NCBI GenBank assembly: GCA_012522155.1 | Contig: JAAYKX010000108.1 | Location: forward strand, 1 to 33,318 | DNA from: Bacteroidales bacterium | Lineage (GTDB): Bacteria; Bacteroidota; Bacteroidia; Bacteroidales; VadinHA17 | Length of the DNA stretch: 33,318 nucleotides | Direction: 5' to 3' | Shown here: piece by piece, positions 1 to 8,672 of the stretch | Position numbering within the stretch: the stretch's first letter is position 1 | How the letters are laid out: every line of letters begins with the position of its first letter | Notes under the pieces: model-generated | Told to the model about the DNA's origin: nothing | Seen by the model: the letters and a program-made list of their open reading frames with translations, nothing else | Databases searched by the model: none | Program-made: the position numbers and the translations under genes

Positions 1-37
1 CCGCCAGTTCTTTATCAACAACATTCATTAGATTCAT
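1..37 (-). CDS. 5' end of a leftward CDS running off the window (MNLMNVVDKELA...)
   Basis: ATG on the minus strand at 37-35 opens 12 codons to the edge. A promoter-like TTG (116-114)-N19-TAGATTTG (94-87) lies upstream on the same strand. Too short for identification. Confidence 0.3.
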   Translation of the reverse strand, partial: MNLMNVVDKELA

Positions 38-86
38 CTCGAAATATATTTCGTGTTCTGTACAATGGTGGTCTGAAAATTGCCCG

Positions 87-116
87 CAAATCTATTAAAA
101 CAAATTTAAAATTCAA
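87..116 (-). promoter_or_regulatory. Bacteroidetes-type promoter candidate for the leftward gene
   Basis: Minus-strand TTG at 116-114, 19-nt spacer, TAGATTTG at 94-87, matching TTG-N19-21-TAnnTTTG. Confidence 0.4.
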
Positions 117-128
117 AATTCAAAATTC
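108..128. repeat. Perfect 3 x 7-bp tandem repeat AAAATTC
   Basis: aaaattcaaaattcaaaattc read directly. Confidence 0.9.
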
Positions 129-248
129 ATTGTCTTCATTCTTCCGGAACACGCAGTTTGTCACCGGTATCCCTGATGACTGATTTTTTCCGCGGATCGG
201 GATAAGCGGGTTGCCCAGGCATTCGGGAAATAATGTCCCATACCGGTT

Positions 249-995
249 TTACAGGGAATCAAGTATATTGATGATATTTCTTATTCTTTCAGGGTCAGCT
301 ACTTTTCTTGAAAATTCGGGTATATCAGGAAATCCTCCCATGGGTATCCCTTCCCGGCGGAATTTCATCCTGCTTTCCAAATTTTTCCTGCCTGTCAGAT
401 GAAACTCCCTGGCTCCTGTAATCCTGGCCATTTCAGCAATGTTTGACTCATCAAGACCACTGCCCGGCATAATACTGATTCTCTCACCGGCCTGCTTCAC
501 GAGAGTGCTGATAAGATCAGCCCCCAGGGGAACTGTATCCTTCTGGCCGGATGTCAGTATCCGCGTTGCGCCCGTAAGAATAATATCTTCAAGTCCTTTA
601 AGGGGATCTGAACACATATCAAAAGCTCTGTGAAATGTAACAGCCATTGTGTCAGCAGCTTTAACAAGTTGCTGAGTCCGTTCCACATCAATTGTACCAT
701 CAGCATTCAGAAGGCCGATTACAATTCCGTCGGCACCGATTTCGCCGCACATTTCAATATCCCTGAGCATTGTTTCGTATTCCAGGCTGCTGTACAGGAA
801 GTCTCCGCCTCTGGGCCTGATTATTACATGAAGCAGAATATCCAGATTCTGCCTGGCGTTTAGTATTGTTCCGTATGAAGGAGTCGTGCCTCCTTCCGGA
901 AGGTTGTCGCAAAGCTCAACGCGGACTGCTCCGCCTTTCTGTGCATTGATTGCTGATTCAACGCTGTCAACGCAAATTTCAAGTTTATAATTCAT
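249..995 (-). CDS. cutC: CutC family protein (copper homeostasis CutC-like)
   Basis: MNYKLEICVDSVESAINAQKGGAVRVELCDNLPEGGTTPSYGTI... and ...PGSGLDESNIAEMARITGAREFHLTG are CutC-like. The start at 995 is preferred over the track start at 1055. Confidence 0.9.
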   Translation of the reverse strand: MNYKLEICVDSVESAINAQKGGAVRVELCDNLPEGGTTPSYGTILNARQNLDILLHVIIRPRGGDFLYSSLEYETMLRDIEMCGEIGADGIVIGLLNADGTIDVERTQQLVKAADTMAVTFHRAFDMCSDPLKGLEDIILTGATRILTSGQKDTVPLGADLISTLVKQAGERISIMPGSGLDESNIAEMARITGAREFHLTGRKNLESRMKFRREGIPMGGFPDIPEFSRKVADPERIRNIINILDSL

Positions 996-1068
996 CTTAC
1001 TTTTTTTCAAAGTGTTAAAAATAACAATTATTTTACTTATTATTGTACAGATCAAAATCCATTAAAAT

Positions 1069-1971
1069 ATGAAGCCTACACTTTTAGTTCTTGCAGCAGG
1101 AATGGGAAGCCGATACGGAGGAAACAAACAGCTTGATGAAGTCGGACCCTCAGGTGAAACAATTATCGATTATTCAATCTATGATGCCATCAGGGCCGGT
1201 TTTGGCAAGATCGTCTTTATTATACGGCGTGATCTGGAAGCCCAGGTTAAGGAGAGGTTTTTTGAAAAACTAAAAAATAAAATTGAACTGGATTATGTTT
1301 TCCAGGAACTGACAAATGTTCCGGAGGGTTCAATAATAGCTCCTGACCGTGTAAAACCCTGGGGTACCAGCCATGCTGTCCTGGTTGCAGAAAACAATAT
1401 CCGGGAACCCTTTGGAATAATAAACGCAGATGATTTTTATGGATATGATTCCCTGAAAATTCTTCATGATTTTCTGGTGAATGACAAGGATCCGGATACC
1501 TACTGCATTGTCGGATACAAGCTGGGGAACACCCTGTCAGACCATGGCTATGTGAACAGGGGTGTGTGCAATGTTGACTCAGACGGCCTGCTGCAGAATA
1601 TAGTCGAAGTGCTGAAGATCGAAAAGACGGATAGCGGGGCAAAAGCACCTGCACCTGACGGAGGGGAGCAGCTTTTTACCGGAAGTGAAGTAGTGTCGAT
1701 GAACCTGTTTGGTTTCAAGCCCGGGTGCTTTAATATCCTGAAGGAAGATTTCAGGAATTTTATTGATGAACATGGTAAGGATACCAGGTCAGAACTTCTT
1801 ATACCGAATACGCTTGACAGGTATATCCGGAAGGGTGATATCCGTATAAAGGTTCTGATGAGCAATGACAGATGGTTTGGTGTCACTTATCGTGAAGACA
1901 AGCCTTATGTTGTTGAAAACATAAGGAAGATGGTACAGGAAGGAGTATATCCGGAGAAAATTTATCAGTAA
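1069..1971 (+). CDS. Sugar nucleotidyltransferase (NTP_transferase-like)
   Basis: N-terminal LVLAAGMGSRYGGNKQLDEVGPSGETIIDYSIYDA nucleotide-binding signature; NADDFYG motif. Confidence 0.85.
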   Translation: MKPTLLVLAAGMGSRYGGNKQLDEVGPSGETIIDYSIYDAIRAGFGKIVFIIRRDLEAQVKERFFEKLKNKIELDYVFQELTNVPEGSIIAPDRVKPWGTSHAVLVAENNIREPFGIINADDFYGYDSLKILHDFLVNDKDPDTYCIVGYKLGNTLSDHGYVNRGVCNVDSDGLLQNIVEVLKIEKTDSGAKAPAPDGGEQLFTGSEVVSMNLFGFKPGCFNILKEDFRNFIDEHGKDTRSELLIPNTLDRYIRKGDIRIKVLMSNDRWFGVTYREDKPYVVENIRKMVQEGVYPEKIYQ

Positions 1972-2114
1972 ATAAGCGGACCTGATTCCCGATGCGGGAT
2001 GACTGTCCCCGGATATGCTTACTGATTACCGGTTCAGGGGCCGGATCTGTTAACTGACACAGGATTCCTGCTTACGATATCTGATCCTGCTCCCGGGGGG
2101 AAGGATATTATATC

Positions 2115-3833
2115 CTACCAGCGGAAGTCAGTGGTAAAAGTTGTTACATTGTCCCTGTTGTCGGTCACTTTCAGTAAAAGAGTGTGATTTGACCCTTTCT
2201 TTATTCTTCCGGGATCAAATTTGTATATCAGAACCCTGTTTTTCTGATCATATTCGAACAAGGCCCAGTTACCATCAATAAAGGGTTCATATGTTTTTAT
2301 TCCTGACAAATTATCGGTGATCCTTATTCTCATTTCCCTCCGGCCGGAAAGATCGGCTCCATTGCCGAAACCGACTGCTGAAACATTCGGGGGAACAGTA
2401 TCTATGCCTATGTAAAACATACCGAATACCGAAGCCTGTCCGTGTACAAAGCCGTCGGAAAGCCTCCCGGACAGGGGTATTCTTGTATTTTTGTCCCTGA
2501 GATTTATTATCAGCAGCTTGGATTCCTTTCCCGCGGGTATTGACAGGGGTTTTATTGAAAGGGAATATGGCTTGTGCAGCGGTGTGGTCCTGTCATGAAC
2601 ATAATGAAGTTCAGATAACATTCCTGTTCCCGGTGGTTCTTTCCTGTAGCGGAACATAAGAGTATCATATAAAGCATTTTCCGGAATGGAAACAGCGATA
2701 TTGCCTGCACGGAACCTGTTCGAGCGGCTGTAGGGCATCATAACAAGTCCCTCCCCGGTTTCAGTATTGTCCCGGGCATCAGGAGGACTGCCTTTTACAT
2801 TGAATTTCAGAACAGATAAATTGCCATGCACATCCCTTATTTCAAGGGAAACATGATAAATCCTGTCTTCGGTGAAATTGTAAATTCCCCTGTTAACCAC
2901 ATCCCTGTATGTGCTCAGCCGGTTGTTGGGCAGAAGGAAGGTCCGTTCAAAACGGACATTTTCCTTTATATAGCTTTCATAATCAATATGACTGTTGATA
3001 TATCTCGATTCACTGAATGAAAATTCATTCATTATATTTCTGAAAATTGTCTTGTTGTCAATTTTCAGTTCTGTTGAGTAGATTCCGCATTTATTATAAC
3101 TGTTATTCAGCAGGTCGTACGATTTGAAGCCGAATCCTGCCGGTCCGGAAATTGTTATTGCATTTTCAGAAGGTATATAATAATTACCATGTCCGCCTGC
3201 AAGATTTATTTTCTTTACGGTATTTACCCCGTTTATACGTGTGTTCCTTCCAAGAGGATAGATGGCAAGCCTTTCCAGTATCGGCTCTATATTATCTCCT
3301 GCTCCAAATTCAAAAAGAAGAGGGTTTACCGGCATCTCCGAATCAGATTTTCTTATTTCATAATGAAGATGAGGTCCGGTTGAGCTTCCTGTGTTTCCTG
3401 ACCAGGCAATTATCTCACCCTGCCTGAAAGAGAATTTATCTTTAGGCGGAAAGATTGATACAGTAAAACTTTTTTTCCCGTACTGATAATCAGTCACATA
3501 TTCTTCAACTTCAGCCACAAAGCGGTCGAGGTGACCATAAACGGTGGAATATCCTGTCGGATGACGCAGGTAAAGGGCTTTGCCAAAACCGCCTGGCGCC
3601 ACGCTTATCCTGTAAATATATCCGTCAGCTGCAGCAACGACCTCCTTGCCGATAACTCCCTGAGTCCTGATATCTATTCCGGAATGGAAATGATCTGCCC
3701 TGAGTTCTGCAAAATTGGCTGATAATGAAAGCGGAATCCGGACCGGTGAGATAAAGGATTTTTTGTCTTTCGGCGGATTATCCGATAAGCCCGAAAGAAG
3801 CAGCAGGAAGACTAAAATTTTAAAAACAGGCAT
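2115..3833 (-). CDS. M23 family metallopeptidase with C-terminal beta-rich domain
   Basis: HSGIDIRT...GHLDRF...GSSTGPHLHYEIR holds the LytM/M23 zinc and catalytic motifs; N-terminal signal-like segment. Confidence 0.88.
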   Translation of the reverse strand: MPVFKILVFLLLLSGLSDNPPKDKKSFISPVRIPLSLSANFAELRADHFHSGIDIRTQGVIGKEVVAAADGYIYRISVAPGGFGKALYLRHPTGYSTVYGHLDRFVAEVEEYVTDYQYGKKSFTVSIFPPKDKFSFRQGEIIAWSGNTGSSTGPHLHYEIRKSDSEMPVNPLLFEFGAGDNIEPILERLAIYPLGRNTRINGVNTVKKINLAGGHGNYYIPSENAITISGPAGFGFKSYDLLNNSYNKCGIYSTELKIDNKTIFRNIMNEFSFSESRYINSHIDYESYIKENVRFERTFLLPNNRLSTYRDVVNRGIYNFTEDRIYHVSLEIRDVHGNLSVLKFNVKGSPPDARDNTETGEGLVMMPYSRSNRFRAGNIAVSIPENALYDTLMFRYRKEPPGTGMLSELHYVHDRTTPLHKPYSLSIKPLSIPAGKESKLLIINLRDKNTRIPLSGRLSDGFVHGQASVFGMFYIGIDTVPPNVSAVGFGNGADLSGRREMRIRITDNLSGIKTYEPFIDGNWALFEYDQKNRVLIYKFDPGRIKKGSNHTLLLKVTDNRDNVTTFTTDFRW

Positions 3834-3907
3834 AGTATTGCATTTTCCGTTTATGTTTTACAAAACTATAGATACTGAGCAGTTGTGCAAACTATTTAAA
3901 CCAAATT

Positions 3908-3939
3908 TTTGAAAAATTGATCAACAATGATTATTTTTG
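3908..3939 (+). promoter_or_regulatory. Bacteroidetes-type promoter candidate for the coiled-coil/zapA genes
   Basis: TTTG at 3908-3911, 20-nt spacer, TATTTTTG at 3932-3939, 16 nt before the ATG at 3956. Confidence 0.5.
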
Positions 3940-3955
3940 CAATAAAGATTCTGAT

Positions 3956-4249
3956 ATGTCCGGTAGTGCTTTTTCAGATTTAAAACGCTTGAACAAAAAG
4001 CTGGATGAACTGTTAAGCACTTATGAAAATCTTAAATCAGAATTTCAGGATCTTGAAAAGAACAATGAAGAATTGAGGATGATTCTTCATGAACGGGAAG
4101 AAAGAATTAAGGAACTGGAAATTAAATACGAGAGGGTTAAATTATCAGGAGCACTGTTGGGGGATAGTGGAAACACGGGGGAAGCGAAGAGAAAGATAAC
4201 TGAATTAGTGCGGGAAATAGACAGATGTGTTGCTCTTTTAAACAGATAA
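3956..4249 (+). CDS. Small coiled-coil protein encoded upstream of zapA
   Basis: MSGSAFSDLKRLNKKLDELLSTYENLKSEFQDLEKNNEELRMILHEREERIKELE heptad-like pattern. The start at 3956 is preferred because the track start at 3917 lies inside the predicted promoter. Confidence 0.7.
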   Translation: MSGSAFSDLKRLNKKLDELLSTYENLKSEFQDLEKNNEELRMILHEREERIKELEIKYERVKLSGALLGDSGNTGEAKRKITELVREIDRCVALLNR

Positions 4250-4258
4250 AATATAACA

Positions 4259-4549
4259 ATGGATGATAAACTATCGATCAGGGTTAATGTTGCCGACAGA
4301 TATTATCCATTGAAAGTGGAACGGGAAAATGAAGAAAAGATCAGAAAGGCTGCCAGGATGATCAACGAGAAAGTGTTGCAGTACAAGCAACGCTACACAG
4401 GTAAGGATGTACAGGATTTTCTGGCAATGGCAGCCCTGCAGTATGTGATTAAACTGACCGAACAGGAAGACAGGCTTGAAAGAGATTATGTCCCGGAAGC
4501 CATACAGGAGCTGATTCACAAGATTGATTCCGCTCTTGAAAAAGAGTAA
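4259..4549 (+). CDS. zapA: Cell division protein ZapA
   Basis: 96 aa, MDDKLSIRVNVADRYYPLKVERENEEKIRKAARMINEKV...DFLAMAALQYVIKL, ZapA-like N-terminus and coiled coil. Confidence 0.85.
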   Translation: MDDKLSIRVNVADRYYPLKVERENEEKIRKAARMINEKVLQYKQRYTGKDVQDFLAMAALQYVIKLTEQEDRLERDYVPEAIQELIHKIDSALEKE

Positions 4550-4577
4550 CAGCGTTCTTTAAAATAGCAAATAATTG

Positions 4578-4779
4578 CCCGCATTGTTTCTTCAATCATT
4601 TTTGAAACTCAACAGTTTAAAACTTTGAAGTCCACCTTGAGCTGGCAAGGACAGGCCTTATCCCGATTTATCGGGATCACACTACGGTGTGACATTGGAA
4701 GTCCGACCCGGAACAGGAACTTCAGCCATGTAGACATGGGGTTTTATAAAATCTGAGGGAACTCTGCGGGTTTTTTTTT
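4578..4779 (+). ncRNA. Structured RNA candidate, possibly 6S-like (by zapA linkage and size), ending in a T9 tract
   Basis: CCCGCA 4578-4583 pairs with TGCGGG 4765-4770; GUUUCUUCA 4586-4594 pairs with UGAGGGAAC 4754-4762; UAAAAC 4618-4623 pairs with GUUUUA 4741-4746; hairpins at 4660-4677, 4677-4692 and 4726-4739; T9 at 4771-4779. Located between zapA and rny with no long ORF on the plus strand. Confidence 0.6.
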
Positions 4780-4808
4780 ATAGACTATAAACACAATTAT
4801 ATTAAAAC

Positions 4809-6371
4809 ATGACATTATTAATCGCACCGGTCAGCAGTTTGCTAACCATCATACTGTGTGCTGCTGCACTGGTAACAGGAATAGGGATAGGACTCCTTGC
4901 CTGGCATACTGCTCTGAAGAACAGAAGCCGGAAAATAATAAATGAAGCAGAAACAGAAGCTGAAGTTATCAGGAAAGAAAAAATCCTTCAGGCAAAAGAA
5001 AGATTCCTTCAGCTTAAGACGGAGCATGAAAAGGTAATAAATGATAAAAATAACAGAATAGCTCAGTCGGAAAACAGAATAAGACAAAAAGAACTTACTC
5101 TTTCCCAGAAAATTGAAGAAGCACAGCGCAGGAAAAATGATGCTGACACAATTCGCAAAAACCTCAATTCGCAGCTCGATATTATTGATAAAAAGAATGA
5201 AGAGCTTGAGAAACTTCACCGTCAGCAGGTGGAAAAGCTGGAAGTTATTTGCGGATTATCTGCTGAAGAAGCAAGGGAGAATCTCATGGAATCCCTGAAG
5301 GAAGAAGCGAAAACCGGTGCTATGTCCTACATCAATGAAATACTTGATGAAGCAAAAATGACGGCTAACAAGGAAGCAAAAAGAATAATTATCCAGACAA
5401 TCCAAAGAGTTGCTGCTGAAAATGCCATAGAAAATGCGGTTACTGTCTTTCATATCGATTCGGATGAAATAAAGGGTCGCATAATAGGACGCGAAGGGCG
5501 GAATATCAGGGCTCTTGAAGCAGCAACCGGAGTAGAGATAATTGTTGATGACACACCTGAGGCAATTGTACTTTCAGCATTTGATCCGGTAAGGCGGGAA
5601 ATCGCCCGGCTTGCTTTGCATCAGCTTGTTACGGATGGCAGGATTCATCCTGCACGGATTGAGGAAATTGTTGAAAAAACAAAAAAACAAATTGAGGAAG
5701 AAATCCTTGAAACCGGGAAACGTACGGCAATAGACCTTGGGATCCATGGCCTTCATCCGGAACTGATACGGCTGATTGGAAAAATGAAATACAGGTCTTC
5801 CTACGGTCAGAATCTGCTTATGCATTCCCGTGAAGTGGCAAACCTTGCCTCAATCATGGCTGCGGAACTCGGACTGAATCCCAAGCTGGCAAAAAGGGCA
5901 GGATTGTTGCACGACATTGGCAAGGTGCCTGATGATGAACCAGAGCTTCCACATGCAATACTGGGGATGAAAATAGCTGAAAAGTATAAGGAAAAACCTG
6001 AAATATGCAATGCAATAGGCGCACATCACGATGAAACGGAAATGACAACGCTTATAGCACCCGTGGTACAGGTTTGTGATGCTATATCCGGTGCCCGTCC
6101 GGGTGCCCGCCGCGAAGTTGTGGAATCATATATCAAGAGGCTCAAGGAACTTGAATCCCTTGCCCTGCAGTATCCTGGTGTAACAAAAACCTATGCCATA
6201 CAGGCGGGAAGGGAACTCCGTGTAATAGTCGGAGCCGAAAAAGTATCTGACAAGGATGCTGAAGGACTTTCATTCGATATTGCAAGAAAAATACAGAATG
6301 AAATGACCTATCCGGGGCAGATAAAGATTACGGTAATCCGGGAAACCAGGGCGGTTAACTACGCTAAATAG
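4809..6371 (+). CDS. rny: Ribonuclease Y
   Basis: N-terminal TM helix, coiled coil, KH domain ([29 protein letters not shown]) and HD domain ([11 protein letters not shown]...GLLHDIGK). Confidence 0.96.
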   Translation: MTLLIAPVSSLLTIILCAAALVTGIGIGLLAWHTALKNRSRKIINEAETEAEVIRKEKILQAKERFLQLKTEHEKVINDKNNRIAQSENRIRQKELTLSQKIEEAQRRKNDADTIRKNLNSQLDIIDKKNEELEKLHRQQVEKLEVICGLSAEEARENLMESLKEEAKTGAMSYINEILDEAKMTANKEAKRIIIQTIQRVAAENAIENAVTVFHIDSDEIKGRIIGREGRNIRALEAATGVEIIVDDTPEAIVLSAFDPVRREIARLALHQLVTDGRIHPARIEEIVEKTKKQIEEEILETGKRTAIDLGIHGLHPELIRLIGKMKYRSSYGQNLLMHSREVANLASIMAAELGLNPKLAKRAGLLHDIGKVPDDEPELPHAILGMKIAEKYKEKPEICNAIGAHHDETEMTTLIAPVVQVCDAISGARPGARREVVESYIKRLKELESLALQYPGVTKTYAIQAGRELRVIVGAEKVSDKDAEGLSFDIARKIQNEMTYPGQIKITVIRETRAVNYAK

Positions 6372-6389
6372 CAGCCGGTCAAAAAACTA

Positions 6390-6420
6390 TTGCCGGATAA
6401 GATTTATTATGCTAAATTTG
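6390..6420 (+). promoter_or_regulatory. Bacteroidetes-type promoter candidate for the polysaccharide locus
   Basis: TTG at 6390-6392, 20-nt spacer, TAAATTTG at 6413-6420, 22 nt before the ORF start at 6443. Confidence 0.55.
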
Positions 6421-6442
6421 TTTTCCATATTCACGGAAGGCA

Positions 6443-7606
6443 ATGTCACATATGAAACTTATGAATATTGTCGGGGCACGTCCCCAGTTCATTAAAGCTT
6501 CAGCAATAAGCAGGGCAATAAAACACAATTTCCCGGAAAAAATAGATGAAATACTGGTTCATACAGGACAACATTATGACAAGGAGATGTCAGATGTTTT
6601 TTTTGATGAACTTGACATCAGTAAACCGCATTATAATCTTGCCGTTGGATCTTCACGCCATGGGAAGCAGACTTCCATGATGATCAGTGGTATAGAAGAG
6701 GTTCTCATCGGAGAAAAGCCCGATTGCGTGGTTTTGTACGGTGATACCAATTCAACGCTGGCCGGGGCTGTTGCAGCAGCAAAGCTTCATTTTCCGGTAA
6801 TTCATATTGAAGCCGGACTCAGATCCTTTAATAAAACCATGCCGGAAGAACTCAACCGGATAATCAGTGACCATGCATCAACCCTTCTCTTTGCACCTAC
6901 AAATTCCGCATTTAAAAATCTGATGCGAGAGGGATTCAAACCGGAAAACTGTCCTCCCTACACTATTGACAATCCCAAAATATATCTGACTGGCGATATT
7001 ATGTACGACAATGCTCTCTTTTATGCCGGACTGGCAGAAAAGAAGAAATCCGGATTTCACAGGAGTATATCAGTGAAGAGAGAAGAATTTGTACTCGCCA
7101 CTATTCATCGTGACATAAATACAGATGATATTTCCCGCCTTGAAACCCTGATGCTGACACTGATCACACTTGCCCGGGAATATTCCGTTCCCTTTGTGAT
7201 GCCGCTTCATCCCAGGACAACTCTTTCCCTCAGAACCAGGCTCGAAACACTTTACAATGATCTCAGGAACAGTAAGTATATACGTCTGATCCCACCTGTA
7301 TCCTATCTTGAAATGATACTTCTGGAAAAAACTTCCCGGATGATAATTACAGATTCGGGTGGTGTTCAGAAAGAATCACATTTCTTCAGAAAACCCTGTC
7401 TTGTCCTCCGGGCAGAAACGGAATGGGTTGAACTGGTAAAAAACGGAACAGCCGAACTTGTTGATGCAGATCCGGAAAAAATAAGAAAAGGATTCATGAA
7501 ATTTATCAACGATGGTACAGGACTTGAGTATCCTGCATTTTACGGGAACGGAAAAACAGCCGAGTTCATACTGAATGAAATAATCATGATGTTCGAGAAG
7601 CCCTGA
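6443..7606 (+). CDS. wecB: Non-hydrolyzing UDP-N-acetylglucosamine 2-epimerase
   Basis: VGARPQFIKASAISRAI, HTGQHYDKEMSDVFFDEL, YGDTNSTLAGA, HIEAGLRS, EELNRIISDH, ITDSGGVQKE. Confidence 0.93.
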   Translation: MSHMKLMNIVGARPQFIKASAISRAIKHNFPEKIDEILVHTGQHYDKEMSDVFFDELDISKPHYNLAVGSSRHGKQTSMMISGIEEVLIGEKPDCVVLYGDTNSTLAGAVAAAKLHFPVIHIEAGLRSFNKTMPEELNRIISDHASTLLFAPTNSAFKNLMREGFKPENCPPYTIDNPKIYLTGDIMYDNALFYAGLAEKKKSGFHRSISVKREEFVLATIHRDINTDDISRLETLMLTLITLAREYSVPFVMPLHPRTTLSLRTRLETLYNDLRNSKYIRLIPPVSYLEMILLEKTSRMIITDSGGVQKESHFFRKPCLVLRAETEWVELVKNGTAELVDADPEKIRKGFMKFINDGTGLEYPAFYGNGKTAEFILNEIIMMFEKP

Positions 7607-7633
7607 GACTTCACGGAAAAGCTCTTTTGCCAG

Positions 7634-8626
7634 ATGCTGCATATGGAACGAGTGATAAGGAACAGCAGAATACTTGTGACCGGCGGAGCCGGTTTTATCG
7701 GTTCAAACCTTGTTGAGTCATTTTTATCTTATGGCAACCAGGTAACCTGTCTAGATAATTTCTCAACCGGAAAGCGTGAAAACCTGAAAGACTGTATGGG
7801 CCATTCCGGTTTCAGACTCCTGGAAGGTGATATCAGGAATTATGATGACTGCCTGAAAGCCGTTTCAGATGCAGATATTGTTTTTCATCAGGCTGCCCTG
7901 GGATCGGTTCCCAGGTCAATAAAAGATCCTGTTACATCAACCGATGTCAATATCGGGGGATTTGTAAAAATGCTTTTTGCATCCAGTGAAGCAGGTATAA
8001 AAAGATTTATCTATGCTGCAAGTTCCTCCACCTACGGGGACCATCCCGGCCTGCCCAAGGTGGAGGACAGAACGGGGAAGCCTTTATCTCCCTATGGCAT
8101 TACAAAATATGTGGACGAGCTGTTTGCAGCTAATTTTGCTACTACATATAATATTGAGGTCATCGGACTGCGCTATTTCAATGTTTTTGGCAGGCGCCAG
8201 GATCCGCACGGAGCGTATGCAGCAGTTATACCGCTTTTTGTAAAGAAGCTCATGAAGCATGATCCCCCGGTAATAAACGGCGATGGCAGCTATTCGCGGG
8301 ATTTTACCTATATAGACAATGTTATTCAGGCAAATCATCTGGCTGCACTTGCTGATAAGCCGGAAGCAATAAACCAGGTTTACAATGTCGCCCACGGAGA
8401 AAGAACTGATCTGAACACACTCTTTGAGCTGATACGTGATATTGCAGGAAAATATGACGGCAGGGTACTGGAAATTAATCCTGTTTATGGTCCGGAGAGG
8501 GCAGGAGACATACCCCATTCCCTTGCATCGGTTGAAAAGGCCGGCAGACTCCTGGGATATTCTCCCACACACAATGTCAGAAAAGGTCTGGAAGAAGCTC
8601 TTGAGTGGTACTGGAATAATTTGTAA
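7634..8626 (+). CDS. UDP-GlcNAc/GalNAc 4-epimerase-like SDR (WbpP/TviC type)
   Basis: LVTGGAGFIGSNL, AASSSTYGDHPGLPKVED, SPYGITKYVDEL, GLRYFNVFGRRQDPHGAYAAVIP. Confidence 0.88.
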   Translation: MLHMERVIRNSRILVTGGAGFIGSNLVESFLSYGNQVTCLDNFSTGKRENLKDCMGHSGFRLLEGDIRNYDDCLKAVSDADIVFHQAALGSVPRSIKDPVTSTDVNIGGFVKMLFASSEAGIKRFIYAASSSTYGDHPGLPKVEDRTGKPLSPYGITKYVDELFAANFATTYNIEVIGLRYFNVFGRRQDPHGAYAAVIPLFVKKLMKHDPPVINGDGSYSRDFTYIDNVIQANHLAALADKPEAINQVYNVAHGERTDLNTLFELIRDIAGKYDGRVLEINPVYGPERAGDIPHSLASVEKAGRLLGYSPTHNVRKGLEEALEWYWNNL

Positions 8627-8672
8627 ATCAAATGCGGGATTGAAAACCTGAACAAAATCCCGGTATGACGCT

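Noticed and set aside
1247-1886. Minus-strand ORFs of 135 and 112 aa opposite the nucleotidyltransferase
   Set aside because: Antisense to a well-supported gene; compositions look like frame shadows.
2103-2115. GGATATTATATCC palindrome at the M23 peptidase 3' end
   Set aside because: Short AT-rich palindrome at a convergent gene end with no T-tract; likely chance.
8084-8572. 162-aa minus-strand ORF opposite the WbpP-like epimerase
   Set aside because: The opposite strand carries a complete SDR with catalytic motifs; the antisense frame has no recognisable motif.
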